A stretch of 64,000 bases of DNA from Chroicocephalus ridibundus (lineage: Eukaryota > Chordata > Aves > Charadriiformes > Laridae): NCBI RefSeq assembly GCF_963924245.1, contig NC_086287.1, positions 31,973,950 to 32,037,949 on the forward strand, written 5' to 3'. Position 1 is the first letter of the stretch, and each line of letters begins with the position of its first letter. Under the pieces are notes generated by a model. The model saw nothing but the letters and a program-made list of their open reading frames with translations. It had not been told where the DNA came from and did no database searches. The position numbers and the translations under genes are program-made. Positions 9,371 through 21,300 of the stretch are shown here, in pieces.

Positions 9371-11474
9371 AAGTCCTTTCAGTCTTGAAATCCTACTTTT
9401 TTTTTATTTTTTGTTTTGTTTTTAATTTAATGATGTTTTGGAGCCAGAATCTTTACGTTTAGGAAGATGAAAGTTGACAAGACTGCTTATTTCTGTTGTC
9501 CTCCTGCTTTTGTTCTGCTGTTGTCCCTTGTTCCCCTCTTTGCTCACTCTTTTCCCTTTCAGCTCCTATACTGTTTTAAATTTATGCCCTTTCTGGTTGT
9601 CCTGAAAGTCTGTTTCCTGGTTCATCCCATTTCTACGCCTTTGGTTGGTTATCCTTTCCCTTGTTTTAAGGCTTTTGAGCCAAGGACATCCATATCTTAG
9701 GTTATGGATGATATGCTTTCCGTATTTATTACCCTACTGTTCTGGTTTTGTTTGGTCTGACTTTATCATACCCTAGAAGAACAACTTTTCCTGTTTGCTT
9801 ACCCATCTCTCTCTGAGCTTTCGCAACATCTAGATTTATGCTTGTGTTGTACTTATTTGCTGAGGTTGTTTTTATACAGCAGCTGTAGATATTTTGGTTT
9901 GGAAAGAAGCGTGAAGTGCTAGTTACAGATTACCTAGGAGCTCCGTTGGTGAGCCAGAGTCCAGAATGTTGTTCTGGCTTGCTCTGCCATAAAATTACAC
10001 CTGATTATTACTTACTGCCTACTCCAGCCTGCAGCTTTTGGATGCTAATGGAGGTTTCCCCTCATTGTCAGGGAGGGTTTGTGCAACCAGGTTGCTGACT
10101 CTTGTTATCGGAAGTGTTTGGTATGGGGAAGGAACAAATACCTGCTTTTGTAGCTTTCAAAAGCCCCTATAAATCTTAGATCTGTGGTGAAGCCTGGTAG
10201 AGGTATGTGTTTTTACTGTATCAGATACGATTGTTTGCCACAGATAGCGCTCTTGTCTTAAAAATACAAGGAGCAAATGACTTGTACAGCTGAGACGCAT
10301 CCCATTCCACCTGGGAAGTCTCATAGGTTCAGCTTTTGCTGTCATAGCCAGTATGCAGAGTAGGATGATGGCAGTGCCCAGGTAACGCTGAGTTTTGCCA
10401 GATGCACCTTTGTTATCCTTTGGGATTACCGTGACGTGCTGGCCAGGCTGGTGCTGCAAAACCCTTGGTGTTTTACAGAGCTTCCAGACGGGGGCCGATG
10501 GCAGTGCTGCCTTCTCGGGATGGGGTATCCAGGACCAGCAGCCCCCAGCAGCTCTGCTCCTGTCCCGGGAGGTGATGAAGCCTGTGTTGACTGCTCTGTT
10601 GGAGGACCCTGCTCGATGGGCTGTTTGAAGCAACCTGGGGCAGCGGGTTTTAGAGTGACCGGTTGCAAGCCCAGAGGAAGGTATGGTTATCATCAATCTT
10701 TAGCAGGGAAGCTAAACAACGCTGGGGAAAAGAGCTGCCGGGCGGGGGGATCCCTCGGCTTTGTGTCAGGTTACTTACCCTGATATTGACAAACAGGTGA
10801 TTTTAGCATCACTGGCGACACACAGGTTGTTTATATGTGTACCTGGCCCACGCTGAGTCTGTGCCGTCACCTCGCTGCCCTTCCTGAGATAGCTCCACCG
10901 GTGCGGGTCTGGCTCAGGTATGCTCCTACCACGCCTCTAATTGCACCGTGGTTCTATGTCTAATCTAGGAGGTATTTTACCTGACTGCTTGAGCTTAAGT
11001 GTTCCAGCTACTCTTGGGCAATACCTCCACATATTTGGACAGAGGCGACTGGTATGTGATACTGTTCCACCTTGTGCTGAGCACTTTCGGTGGTGAGCTG
11101 ATCTTGAGCAGACTGGCCAGTGCAATGCCCCCTTTCTGTTTCCCTCTGCTCAGAAGGGTGAGGGTTTACTTACGTTTTCCGAGACAGGGTAATGATCAGC
11201 ATACTAACGGGCAAAACGAGCTAGGCTGCTGTAAGGGGGAGGCAGCTCTCGCTTCTCTGCACATTTGTGGGTTTTTAAGATGTTCGTTTTGATGAGTAGG
11301 GGGAAAAAAAAAAAAGAAAAAAGAGTCAAGGCAATGTTAGGATAGCAAAATCTGAGATCCATAGAATAAAATGAGGCTGGACATTGCCATACTTCTCCCA
11401 CCCAGGTGCAGGACCAGCTGTGCAGGTCAGCATCACCCGCTATGTTGGGCTAGACCGATGTCTGTCTAACCTGA
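9371..11474. other. Unassigned single-copy sequence
   Basis: No exon is recognised. A 179-codon minus frame at 10157-10696 overlaps three other open frames on both strands in a moderately GC-rich patch and shows no domain, signal peptide or family resemblance. It is treated as chance. Confidence 0.5.
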
Positions 11475-11530
11475 GACATCACCAGCGATGGTGATTTTGT
11501 AACATCCCTGCGCAGTCTATTTCCCTGCTT
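11475..11530 (-). mobile_element. Probable ancient CR1 relic
   Basis: The plus strand reads like the reverse complement of the CR1 ORF2 C-terminus. The part 'gatggtgattttgtaacatc..gcagtctatttcc' parallels 'gatggtgaatccaccacctc..gcagcctattcc' of the clear minus-strand copy near 3632-3668. It is heavily diverged and its boundaries are vague. Confidence 0.45.
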
Positions 11531-13231
11531 GGGGGAATGTGCATACTTTAAATTAATGAGTGGATAAATGCACCTTAGTGACTCCACTGTTACTTCCTCT
11601 TGGATTTTGTGTGGATTTTGGCCATGGAGAAGGGAAGCAGACGTGGGTGACGCCATGCCTGGGCAGTGCCTACCTCTCGTAGGTCCATCCTCTGATTCCC
11701 AGGGATGGGTGCTAATGCTGTGCATGGGTGGCCTGGCTGCGATGCTCTGTACTCCGTACGGAGTTAGCTCTCAGCACTGCAAAGAGTAGGTTGAATCTGC
11801 ACTGGCCGGATTTTAGATGTTTACTGCTTTCTGAATTTAATATTGAGGGACCGTGAGCTCAGTAATGGTGAACCTCACAGCCTATCATAAAGCTCTCTAG
11901 AGGCAGAGAGATGACACGTGCAAACTTGTTCCTTGTCAGCATAATAACAATAATGAGGTTACAATGTCAGCAATGTTAATGGAAATTACAACAAAGCCAG
12001 GTATATAAAATACAATGTGATAATCTGCAGCCAATTAGGCTTCATTGTAAAATGAAAATGAATTTAGCTGCAAATGATTACAAAGCTGCAAACTATGTGA
12101 CAGTGAGATTAGTTTGTTTATATTAGTACATTACTGTGTTTATCAGGCTGGCATGAACAGCCCAGTTTTGTCTGAAAAAACAGGCAGTGCTTTCCTGGAT
12201 TTGGCTCTGGTTATTGATTTGTACCTCTTAAATGAGACCCACCATTTTTGAAGATCGTGGAAAAATACGTACAATCTTTTTGGCAATTTCTCACACAGTG
12301 CTTGCCACCTAATTTTTACTTTGATAAGATTGTTTATATTCAGAGGAATCTCCATCCCCAGGTTGTACTGGATGTACAGGAAAACAAAAAGGGAGACAGT
12401 AACCCAACCTTTAAATGAGATGTATCTCACGTAACTCCTGAGATTGAAGATATACTGCTTAGGTGAGATGCCGAGTTTCTGACAGTTCTTGCTCTTTCCT
12501 ATATGTATAAATTGTCTCCTTTCTGGTCCAGGTGCTAATTCAGTCACCTGAAATAGGGCTACAGGACAGACCCGTCTAAATTATGGTGGAAATGCTTAAT
12601 TCCGGTGTTTCAAGGTTAGCATCGTCGTGCTTCTGTCTTGATCCCACAAAAAGTTCATGAGGATTCAAACCTTTTGAAATGGAGGATGACAGCTGTGACT
12701 CATGGCTAGTGTATCTTGGCATTTACCCTGATGAGGAGATTTTTGTGACTCATTTGAGAACGGGCTGAGTTGCCTGATGTGCAATTGGTGTACCTCTGAG
12801 AGCAAGCCTTTTCCTTCTCAAAATAGGTTCCTATACAAATTGCTCCTGTATGAAGTCACTCATTGCTTGGGTGACTCAAACGATGAAAATAGCAATGGGG
12901 TACCGAGCCCGCTCAACTAAGTGCTATAAAGACTGAACTTCTCTCTGTTGATGTTCTGCCTCATGTGCTATTGCTAGGAAAGAGCTCCCTTGATAAAGCT
13001 CCAGGAGACACCAAAACTATTACTTCTCAAAAATACGGGAGAGGCGGCTGCTCATCAATAGATTTGTCTAGACCACAATACTTGTCATTTCTCCAGAGTA
13101 TTGACACATCACAGCAAGCAAAATGAGAACGAACTCATTTTCCCCAAGATATGCCAGGAACAGAAGAGCTTGTCCTTAAATGTGCACCTCTTAGATGGTA
13201 GGTCAGCCTCATGTGCTTAGTCATACGAGAA
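11531..13231. other. Single-copy sequence with a conserved-element-like block
   Basis: No exon is recognised. 11930-12130 is AT-rich, lacks CpG and is dense in ATTA/TAAT and ATTGT words (for example CAATTAGG and TCATTGT near 12033-12048), the texture of vertebrate conserved non-coding elements. The 134-codon minus frame at 12143-12547 has no recognisable family. Conservation itself cannot be judged from one sequence. Confidence 0.4.
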
Positions 13232-14050
13232 GTCATACAGGCTGGACCGATGGGCTGAGACCAATGGTATGAGGTTCAACAAGGCCAAGTGCCGGGTCCT
13301 GCACTTGGGTCACAACAACCCCATGCAGCGCTACAGGATTGGGGCAGAATGGCTTGAAAGCAGCTCGACAGAAAAGGACTTGGGAGTGTTGGTTGACAGC
13401 CGGCTGAATATGAGCCAGCAGTGTGCCCAGGTGGCCAAGAAGGCCAACAGCATCCTAGCCTGTATCAGGAATAGTGTGGTGAGCCGGACTAGGGAAGTGA
13501 TCATCCCCCTGTACTCGGCACTGGTGAGGCCCCACCTCGAGTACTGCGTTCAGTTTTGGGCCCCTCGCTACAAGAGGGACATTGAGGTGTTGGAGAGTGT
13601 CCAGAGAAGGGCTACAAAGCTGGTGAGGGGCCTGGAGGACAAACCTTATGAAGAGCGACTGAGGGAGCTGGGGTTGTTTAGCCTGGAAAAGAGGAGGCTG
13701 AGGGGAGACCTTATCACCCTCTACAACTACCTGAAAGGAGGTTGTAGAGAGATGGGGGCTGACCTCTTCTCCCTGGTGACAAGTGATAGGACGAGGGGAA
13801 ACGGGTTCAAGTTACGTCAGGGGAGGTTTAGATTAGATATTAGGAAACATTTTTTCACTGAAAGGGTTATTAAACATTGGAATAGGCTGCCCAGGGAGGT
13901 GGTGGATTCACCATCCCTGGAGGTGTTTAAAAAAAGGGTAGATGGGGCACTGAGGGACATGGTTTAGAAGTGGCTCTTGTCAGGGTAGGCTAAAGGTTGG
14001 ACTCGATGATCTTAAAGGTCCCTTCCAACCTCAACAATTCTATGATTCTA
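13232..14050 (+). mobile_element. CR1 LINE, 5'-truncated with intact 3' end
   Basis: This is the best preserved retrotransposon of the window. It begins inside ORF2 (residues reading 'RWAETNGMRFNKAKC' from about 13248), continues without a stop to 13967, and has a full short 3' UTR ending in 'aacaattctatgattcta'. The 5' truncation is typical of target-primed reverse transcription. Near identity of its C-terminus to the 3.5-kb copy points to a common, fairly young master. No obvious target-site duplication is visible. Confidence 0.96.
13269..13967 (+). CDS. CR1 ORF2p C-terminal fragment (non-functional)
   Basis: A frame of 232 residues encodes the region C-terminal to the reverse transcriptase catalytic core. 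'FNKAKCRVLHLG' near residues 3-14 is the conserved segment just after the YxDD block. Next come 'LNMSQQCAQVAKKANSIL' and 'LVRPHLEYCVQFWAP' (about residues 85-99), and the terminal segment ends 'RVDGALRDMV'. The ATG is internal: the same frame is open upstream to about 13236, so it is not a true start. The endonuclease domain and the catalytic aspartates lie in the missing 5' part, so the product cannot support retrotransposition. Complete avian CR1 ORF2 proteins are about four times longer. The open frame reflects recent insertion, not selection. Confidence 0.9.
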   Translation: MRFNKAKCRVLHLGHNNPMQRYRIGAEWLESSSTEKDLGVLVDSRLNMSQQCAQVAKKANSILACIRNSVVSRTREVIIPLYSALVRPHLEYCVQFWAPRYKRDIEVLESVQRRATKLVRGLEDKPYEERLRELGLFSLEKRRLRGDLITLYNYLKGGCREMGADLFSLVTSDRTRGNGFKLRQGRFRLDIRKHFFTERVIKHWNRLPREVVDSPSLEVFKKRVDGALRDMV

Positions 14051-15862
14051 AGTGAAAGAGGGCTCTTCCTTGTATTGACACAGGCCATTTTTTGTCGTTA
14101 CAGCAATAGCGAACCCGTTATGGAGAAGCAGTGTTGGTGCTAAGCAGTTGTTCAGGCTGAGTGGTCATTACAACTGTTTAATGCTGTTTTTCCTTCATTC
14201 AAATCCTGAAGTTCTTTATTTTCCCCCCTCCTTCCTGAAAGGTAAAAGTATTTGATCTGACTACAAGCTTCTGCTCATTACAGCCTTCCAGGCTTTTGTC
14301 TCTTTGCTTATGAATCAAACCCCATCAGAAATATCTGCAGTTTTAATGCTATGGTGGTAGCACTCTTGGCACGTTGTTATAGCAACAGTGCATACTGTAT
14401 ATCTCAGAATATCCCACATTACATCACTGAAGTATTTTGTGTCCTGTCAGGTACACAGTATCTGTGTTGTTTTAAAGGGTATACTGAAGCACCCATCTCC
14501 TTTCTTGGATAACAGCCCTGTTTCATTGTGCTTGCTCTATACTTCCTGGGTTTCTAATCATCCGTAACGTTTGTCCGAGAACTGGTCCCAGCACTGATAC
14601 ATCCCTTTTGTAATGGAGCGAGCAGAACTACCTGTACTTCTCCGGTAAAGGGTGACCAATTGATTTATACAGTGGCAACAAAGGAGCTACTCTCTCCTGG
14701 AACGAACTTGTGTAGCAAAATAAATTAATGTTCAGGGTTAAAACTGGGCAAGACCAAAGGAGAGGTAAGCTTGTTTCGGGGGAAGATGGGTTGCGTGGAC
14801 CAAAGTTTCCATTGTACTGTTGGTTACAGAACCGAAGTGATGACAGGACCTCCAGTGCTCTAAGGAGGGAAGACCCGGAGGGTCGTACTGGTCCTTCCTG
14901 ACTCTTCCCCATCCTACAGTGACCTGGGGATTTGTTTCTGCTTAGGGCCCGTGTTTTTTTTTCTGCGGCTGAGTAAGTCTCCTGGCTGTCAGTCCTGGCT
15001 CTGCTAAGCCCAACACAGCCCTCTGCTGTGTGCGAGTGGGAAGTCTTACAGCCTGGCCTCATCACATCTGCACAAGCCCTTTTTTTCAGGCACAGCTTTA
15101 TACCCATGTTGCCCACCTACTCTCCTTTTTTACCTCAGGCTGGTATAGTGTTTGCATATCAGTTTAACGCTACAAATTGTTTTGCTTGGCTTGAAAATAA
15201 ATAAATAAAAAATAATAAAAAAAAAATCCATCAATCCCCCGCAAAATTTCACAGATGAGCGCTCTCCTTTCTTGGCCCCACCAAGCACCTCCGCAAAGGA
15301 GAGCCTCAGCCCACGCCTGTGTGAGCAGATGCAAAGGACATCTCTTACATGGGGGCTGCTTTTACAGGCTGTATCGAAGTACCTCAGGGGAAGGAGTTGG
15401 AGCTGTAAACGCTCTATTTCCATTTATAGATGAAGTTACCTCAACTGTGGCAGTTTCTGGGAGGTGACAGCTAGTGGAAGTACGACCTTCTCAACAGTTT
15501 TACCGCCGACAATAGACTGTGCTAATAGATATCTGAATTTACGAAGGCTTCGTTTGTGTGTGCCTCTGCACGTTCGCGGCCAAGGGGCGATCCCCACCTT
15601 GCGTTTCTGGGCACTTTATGCAACGGCCCATTCCCTGTTTCTCATAGTGCTGTAGGAGGACACTTTTCTTTTGGTGTTTTTTTTTTTTTTATTGTTTTGT
15701 TTTGTTTTTTGTCTGGTGGAAAAAATAAAAAAGGACAGTGTATGGAAAAATTAATAGGATAGAAAGGCTTTAGAGTCCTTTGAAAAGTGCATGTGTGAAT
15801 GCCTCCTACCCATGTTCTGTTTTTGCGTGCTTGTAACACAGAGATTAGAAATCTGCAGAAAG
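14051..15862. other. Unassigned single-copy sequence
   Basis: No gene or repeat is recognised apart from an A/T-rich simple stretch near 15190-15228 and T-rich (TTTTG)n sequence near 15675-15710. The 162-codon minus frame at 14628-15116 has no recognisable domain. Confidence 0.5.
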
Positions 15863-15921
15863 GCAGGGGGTGGGCTAGATGGCCTGCAAAGGGTCCCTGT
15901 CAACCTCAGCATCTCTTTGAT
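15863..15921 (+). mobile_element. Probable degenerate CR1 3' end
   Basis: 'gggctagatggcctgc..gggtccctgtcaacctcagc' followed by 'atctctttgatt' parallels the CR1 3' UTR end ('ggactcgatgatc..ggtcccttccaacctcaac' plus 'attctatgatt'). It is short and diverged, with the upstream part unrecognisable. Confidence 0.5.
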
Positions 15922-18361
15922 TAAGAGGCATCATGCTAGAATAGATTTAAGGCAATGGGAGCCGGGGCCGGGGGGGAATATCTCACGTATACACACAAGG
16001 CTGTGGGGGGGGGGAAAGGACAAAAACAAAAAAGGAGTGAAAGTTCCCTTTATTTGTTTGTTGCTTACGCTGCTGTTATCAAACAAAGCCATGTATACTC
16101 CTTGCAGAAATGAGCACAGGATGGGAGACCCTGTTGTTAGAGAGAAATGAAGGGCTGGTTTCCAGCAAGGCACGTCTATAATAGCGCTTTCCTCTTTCCT
16201 GAACAACACACACAACTGTGCTTTCTTCCTGGTGCCCGTGTGAGGCATACTGAACTCTTCTGTAATTCACTGCAACTCTAACATCTTTGAAAGGTCACAT
16301 CAGCAGCAGGCAGTTGTATGAAACTGGCAGTTTTTGCATAGGATCAGCAGGGGTGCTTCAGGCTGGGCTGAAGAAGTGCTTGTAGGAATCTGCTTACAAA
16401 TTTATGTGGAGTTTGTTTGTGTCGCTCCAGTGCTAGTATTTTTACTTTCACAAGCAGTGCAATTTAAAAAATGTAAAGTATGTTTAAAAAAAAAAAAAAG
16501 AAAAAGACTGACACAACAAAAAAACCTCCTCAAAATACGAGAAATCAAACCCTCAAATTATTTACTACCTGGGTGGTAAGTATGAGTAACTATTAACTTG
16601 TACTTTGTACATCATGGGCTTTGTAACATAAAAAGCTTTAATAGCATGCAGTGCCTTCTCTCTGAATTATACATGACAGCGTGGTCTGGGCTATAGTCTA
16701 CAGACTGCATGGGGGGGTCCATGCATGCTTCTGCCTATTCTGTCCCTCAAACACAGCCCAGAAAGCCAGACCCCTCGTCTGGCGCACACCCAGGCTGGAG
16801 CTGGGTCTGACATCTCTCCCAGTGCAGGTGGGCAGGAGGTAGGTGCTTCCAGGTCATCTGCAAACCTGCTGTCGCTGCTTTTCCTGATGGTGGGGTGAAC
16901 GCTGGAGCATCTCAGCAGGCGCATATGCAGGCTGTGTCCGAGGGAGGCAGAAGATGTCTAGGTGGTGCTTGTGGCTGTAGGCGTGCATGAGTCAGGAGGA
17001 TGTGCGTGTGTGTGTGTCTGAGGAGGGAGGTGTGACTACAGGACCTTTGCAGGGAGAGCCTGGAGCCACCTCTGCAGCGAGAAGAACCCAGCAGAGGTAG
17101 GCTCCTGAGTACTCCAGCAGCGTAGCAGAGCTCTCGGACTAGAAACACCTGCATAGTTACAGGGCTGCAAACACAGTGACAAGTAAGTCGTCAGAATTAA
17201 GGTTCCCCGGGATCAGTTCATTAGCGCTAAGACATGCCTGGTGGCACCTTTGAATTTACATTGCAGGGGGATGCTGGATTTAAGTCCTGCTATGCACTTA
17301 AGTCCCTTTTCCTTTCCAGCTTGACCTCCACCTGTGCCTTGTGTTGCCTGCAAGGGTTCAAGGGCTCCGTAAGGTCTTCAGGCCTGCTCGCTGATCTCAG
17401 TGGCAATGTACACTTGTCCTCTGGGTGCCATTGGAATGACTCATAAGCAGACTTTGCTGACCCTTGAGCTCATGCATTAATCCTACCTAACCTAAATTAG
17501 AACTTGGGCTCTCAGTCCCTCCAAATTTGGGGGAAGTTTGAATTTGGGCCTGAACCGTGGTGACGCGGCCTTATTTGCAATCCTGTGACTTAGTGGGCTG
17601 GGAATCCTAATTCTGCTTCTCTCAAAATACTAATTTCCTTTTTTGTGCCTGGCGCACAGCAGTCAGACTATCCATTTGTTTCACAGTCATTCGAGGTGGC
17701 CACTAATGGATGCTTTGGGCAAGATGCAAGAAGTTCTGCAATGGAATGACTGGCTGAGGCTCTTTTTGACCTCCATTTTAAAATTTTGGATCTGGAGACC
17801 ACGTAGCTTCCCTGCATGATTTTCACTACACAGCCCTTGCTGCTCCGTGTTTTCTTCATTGGATTCAGTGGGACCTTGAAGGGATGGTGGCTCTGCTTGC
17901 TGCGCAGTCCATCCCCAGGACACGCTTTGCTTGTTCTGTGCCTAAAAATCATTTCTGCAGCCTGCTGTTAAACACCTAGCGTTAATAGGCTTCAGCAATG
18001 ATACAGAAAAAATGTCTGAAAGGGAGTTGAGAGAGAATGAATCTCAGGCGTTGTTGCTTTTATAGTGCATCTCTGCTCTGCTCCTGACTTTCAGCATCTT
18101 TTATTGGTTTGTTATGTGGAGTAAGTCTGGATGTGCATAACCCCTGGGGCTCTCATCCAATAATTGGACAGAGTTGTCTTCTGTGTAACATGAAAACTGA
18201 AGAGAGCAATGATTTATTAGGTTGCCCTACCACAAATTCATTTTATTATAATGATGATAGGTAATGTCCTGATTCTCTACAATTAAACGACAACTGAGAG
18301 CAGTTTTAGAATATATCAGGTTGATGCCAACAGATGTAATTGTTACTGTTTCTCCCCCTCT
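15922..18361. other. Unassigned single-copy sequence
   Basis: Contains a G10 run (16005-16014), an A14 run (16486-16499) and a short (GT)n stretch (about 17001-17017). No exon or RNA gene is recognised. Confidence 0.5.
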
Positions 18362-18385
18362 CCCCCCCCCCCCAAAAAAAAAAAA
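18362..18385 (-). repeat. C12-A12 tract (T12-G12 on the minus strand)
   Basis: Twelve C followed by twelve A, immediately downstream of a pyrimidine-rich segment (18350-18361). Length-unstable simple sequence. Confidence 0.85.
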
Positions 18386-21300
18386 CCCAACCCTGCAATT
18401 CAGCCTCATGTACATTGAAATGGGACAATTTTTTACATAAATAGAGTAGGCTAACAGCTGAACAATTTCTGGAAAGATGTAGCAGGTAAGATAAACACAA
18501 ACCACTGATATTAACTCTCTGAATAACCTTATCCTAATATCAGAATGACTTACGTTGCTGCTATATTGTTTTATTTAGCTGAGACCCACTTTTAATGCTT
18601 TGGTTAGAGAGTATCTTGTCAGAAATTCTACTTACTGTTAATAAATACATGAAACGAAATAGGTTTCAACAAAAAACAGGTTAAGCCCAATTTCATGGGA
18701 AATGCTATTAACTCCTGTCAACAACTGCTGTCTGTTCATGCAAGATAATAGATACCCTCCCTGGATTGTTTTTAACTTGCTTTGGATGTACGTTTTGTGA
18801 AATAAGATGGAATTTCAGCTTGTGGCTGTAGGACATTACCTTGGTCTTTTTCAGCTTCTGTTTGCATCAGTTATAATAATTTCTGTTGCCTGTATTAGGA
18901 GAAGGATCAGACCCCTGGTTAAAATCAGACACGTGTTCCTGAATACCCGCTCACAGCTCGAGGGGAATCTAGCAGTGGTTTTGACAAGAAAAACCATTAT
19001 TCATCATGCCTCATTTAGCAGGCATCAAATTTTACATTTTCCCTCTGCCAGCTATTCACTCTCCCGCCCCTTCTCATCAGTCAAATACAATTAATATCAC
19101 CTTAACTGACTGTTCACTTTGATTATCCAGTCTAGTACTATTACTAGTTTCCTTGCTTGACATTAGCAAACCATGAGTAATGATTTATAACCCTGTTAAA
19201 ATGGTATTGCTGGCATGTCCACATACCTGAGTTTCTATTCACTTTTTTTAACCCCAAATACCTTCCAGACTAATTAAATGTTACCACGTTGTTTCCTTAT
19301 GCTTTGACTGCCTACCAGCCTTAGTATTCCTGACCGTCTTTCACTGTGAATTTCTTTCTGCCATCAGCTCTACTGCACAACCGCTTATTGACCTCTCTTC
19401 AGAGAAAATCCTAGTTTTTGCAATTTCTTTATCATTGTTGCTGGTGTACCTTCCTTGGAGGTTTCTGAAGTGGTCTTTGGCCTCTAAAATAACATCTTCT
19501 TTGACATTTAGTCAACATCTTATACCGTCTTAGTTCAACAGAGTCCTTCAGCTGGTGTTCCTCACTGCTCAGAGGCACCAAGGAAGGAGAGTCTGGAGTA
19601 GATGGTTGTTCAGATTAAATTATCCAATTTGCTGGGCCACCTCCTGGTAGCTGTTGCTCGACTTCTTCAAATACACGTTTTCACTATGTGTAGCCTGACT
19701 GCTGCAAATCTCCTTGAGGTATTTGGGCAGCCACTGGGCATGAATTGGCTCTGAGAGATCATCACTGGGATCAAAGAAATCAGACGTGGGAAAGTCCTGA
19801 AGGGAGTCTAGGTGGGTTTATGTTCCTCATCCTGCAACTGGAGAAGGGTTGGTCACAGCAGTGTGCTGCCTTGCTCTCTGTCCCGTCGAGTCTTCAGCGT
19901 CCTGTGACACCCACCTTTCTGGGTTTTAGAAGCTCTGATTCTTGTTATAAAATGTAAATGGTCAAAATATGTATCCAAACCTTTTATTGCAAATCTAGGA
20001 GGAGCATTGCACTATCTCTGTTTGAATTAGGTTGTTAGTGCAAAAGCCTCTCCTGAGTAATTAGTCATCCTGCCCTCCTGGAGGGAGTTTGTGTAGTTGT
20101 CATGGAGGACTGTCAGGAGCTGTGTATTGATTTCTTTGGCTGATACCTTCTTAATCTGGAGTCCACTTTGTCTTCTGCCAGCTCTCTTGCTGTGGGCTTG
20201 CAGGGTTTCATTTTCCACTGTAAAAATGGGGATGGGGAGCCCAGGAGGTAGGAGTCCTCCACTGGTGGTCTCCACCAGCTTGCATCTTTCTGTCTCCCAG
20301 AGTTTTTGTGACAGACTGAGTGGCAGAAGTCACCTAACTCCATTGTTTTATTTGTATTTTTTTTAATTATTATTACTTTTTAATTCAGTTAATTTGGTCT
20401 ATCAAGTGTCTTGTAACCACATACTAGTGGATGAAAAAGGCAAATTTCAACCGATGCACAAACGTGGTATGTTTGGTAGCTGAATGCACTTGATGTGCTC
20501 ATAAGACATAAGAGTGACAATATCTTGTCCTCAGAGAAAGGCAAGATGCTCTAGAAACTTAAAAAGCAAGCTATGTTCCTGTGTATGGTTTGAATACAGT
20601 TTAAACTCTGTCTTTACAACGCGAGAAGAGCTTGTGCCGTATGACTATTCAATCACTCTCAAATCAAAGTTTCTCAAACTTTCCTAGAATGTAAACTGTT
20701 ATAAAAGACAAACTATTTTGTGGAGATCTTGTATCTGTATTTCCGCAGCTCATCTATCCTTTTGATAGCTACCAAAGTTCTTATGACTGTAGGTTACTAC
20801 TTAAGTAGGGAAGTAATATTTAGAAAGGCTTTAATGATCTTGTAGTTGGCTTTAAACAACATGACAGGTAATATTAATGAATCCTTAGAATCAAGACCAA
20901 TGTTTAGACTCAAGAATCAATCTTTAGACCCCATTTGACACTTAATGACAGTGCTGCTCGAGCCGATGTGAAACACAGGGCAAATCTGCGACTGCCAGCA
21001 AAGTACGTATGCTCTGGGGTCACGTGTGTGCTCAAGCCTCTGTCAAGTTCATCATCAGACACCTAAAGTAGCCGTAGATTTACCAGGGAGGTGAGGAGGT
21101 CTGCAGGATCCCATTAATGCTTCCTGGCATGTGGATTCCTGGTTATGGATGGCACTGTCCCATTATCCACGCGGCAATTGCCTCTGCCCAGTCCAGCTCT
21201 CCCAGCGTGTTGTTAGGGAGACTGGGCACCTCATTTAGGGCTCTCAGTTCTGCAAGCTGGCAAAGTACCCAGGGGTGCTGAGAAACTAAGTACTGTGTTG

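Noticed and set aside
10157..10696. 179-codon minus-strand frame
   Set aside because: Overlaps several frames on both strands in a GC-richer patch; no recognisable domain, codon pattern or splice context.
12143..12547. 134-codon lysine-rich minus-strand frame
   Set aside because: Composition reflects AT-rich DNA. No family resemblance, and it lies beside a non-coding-looking block.
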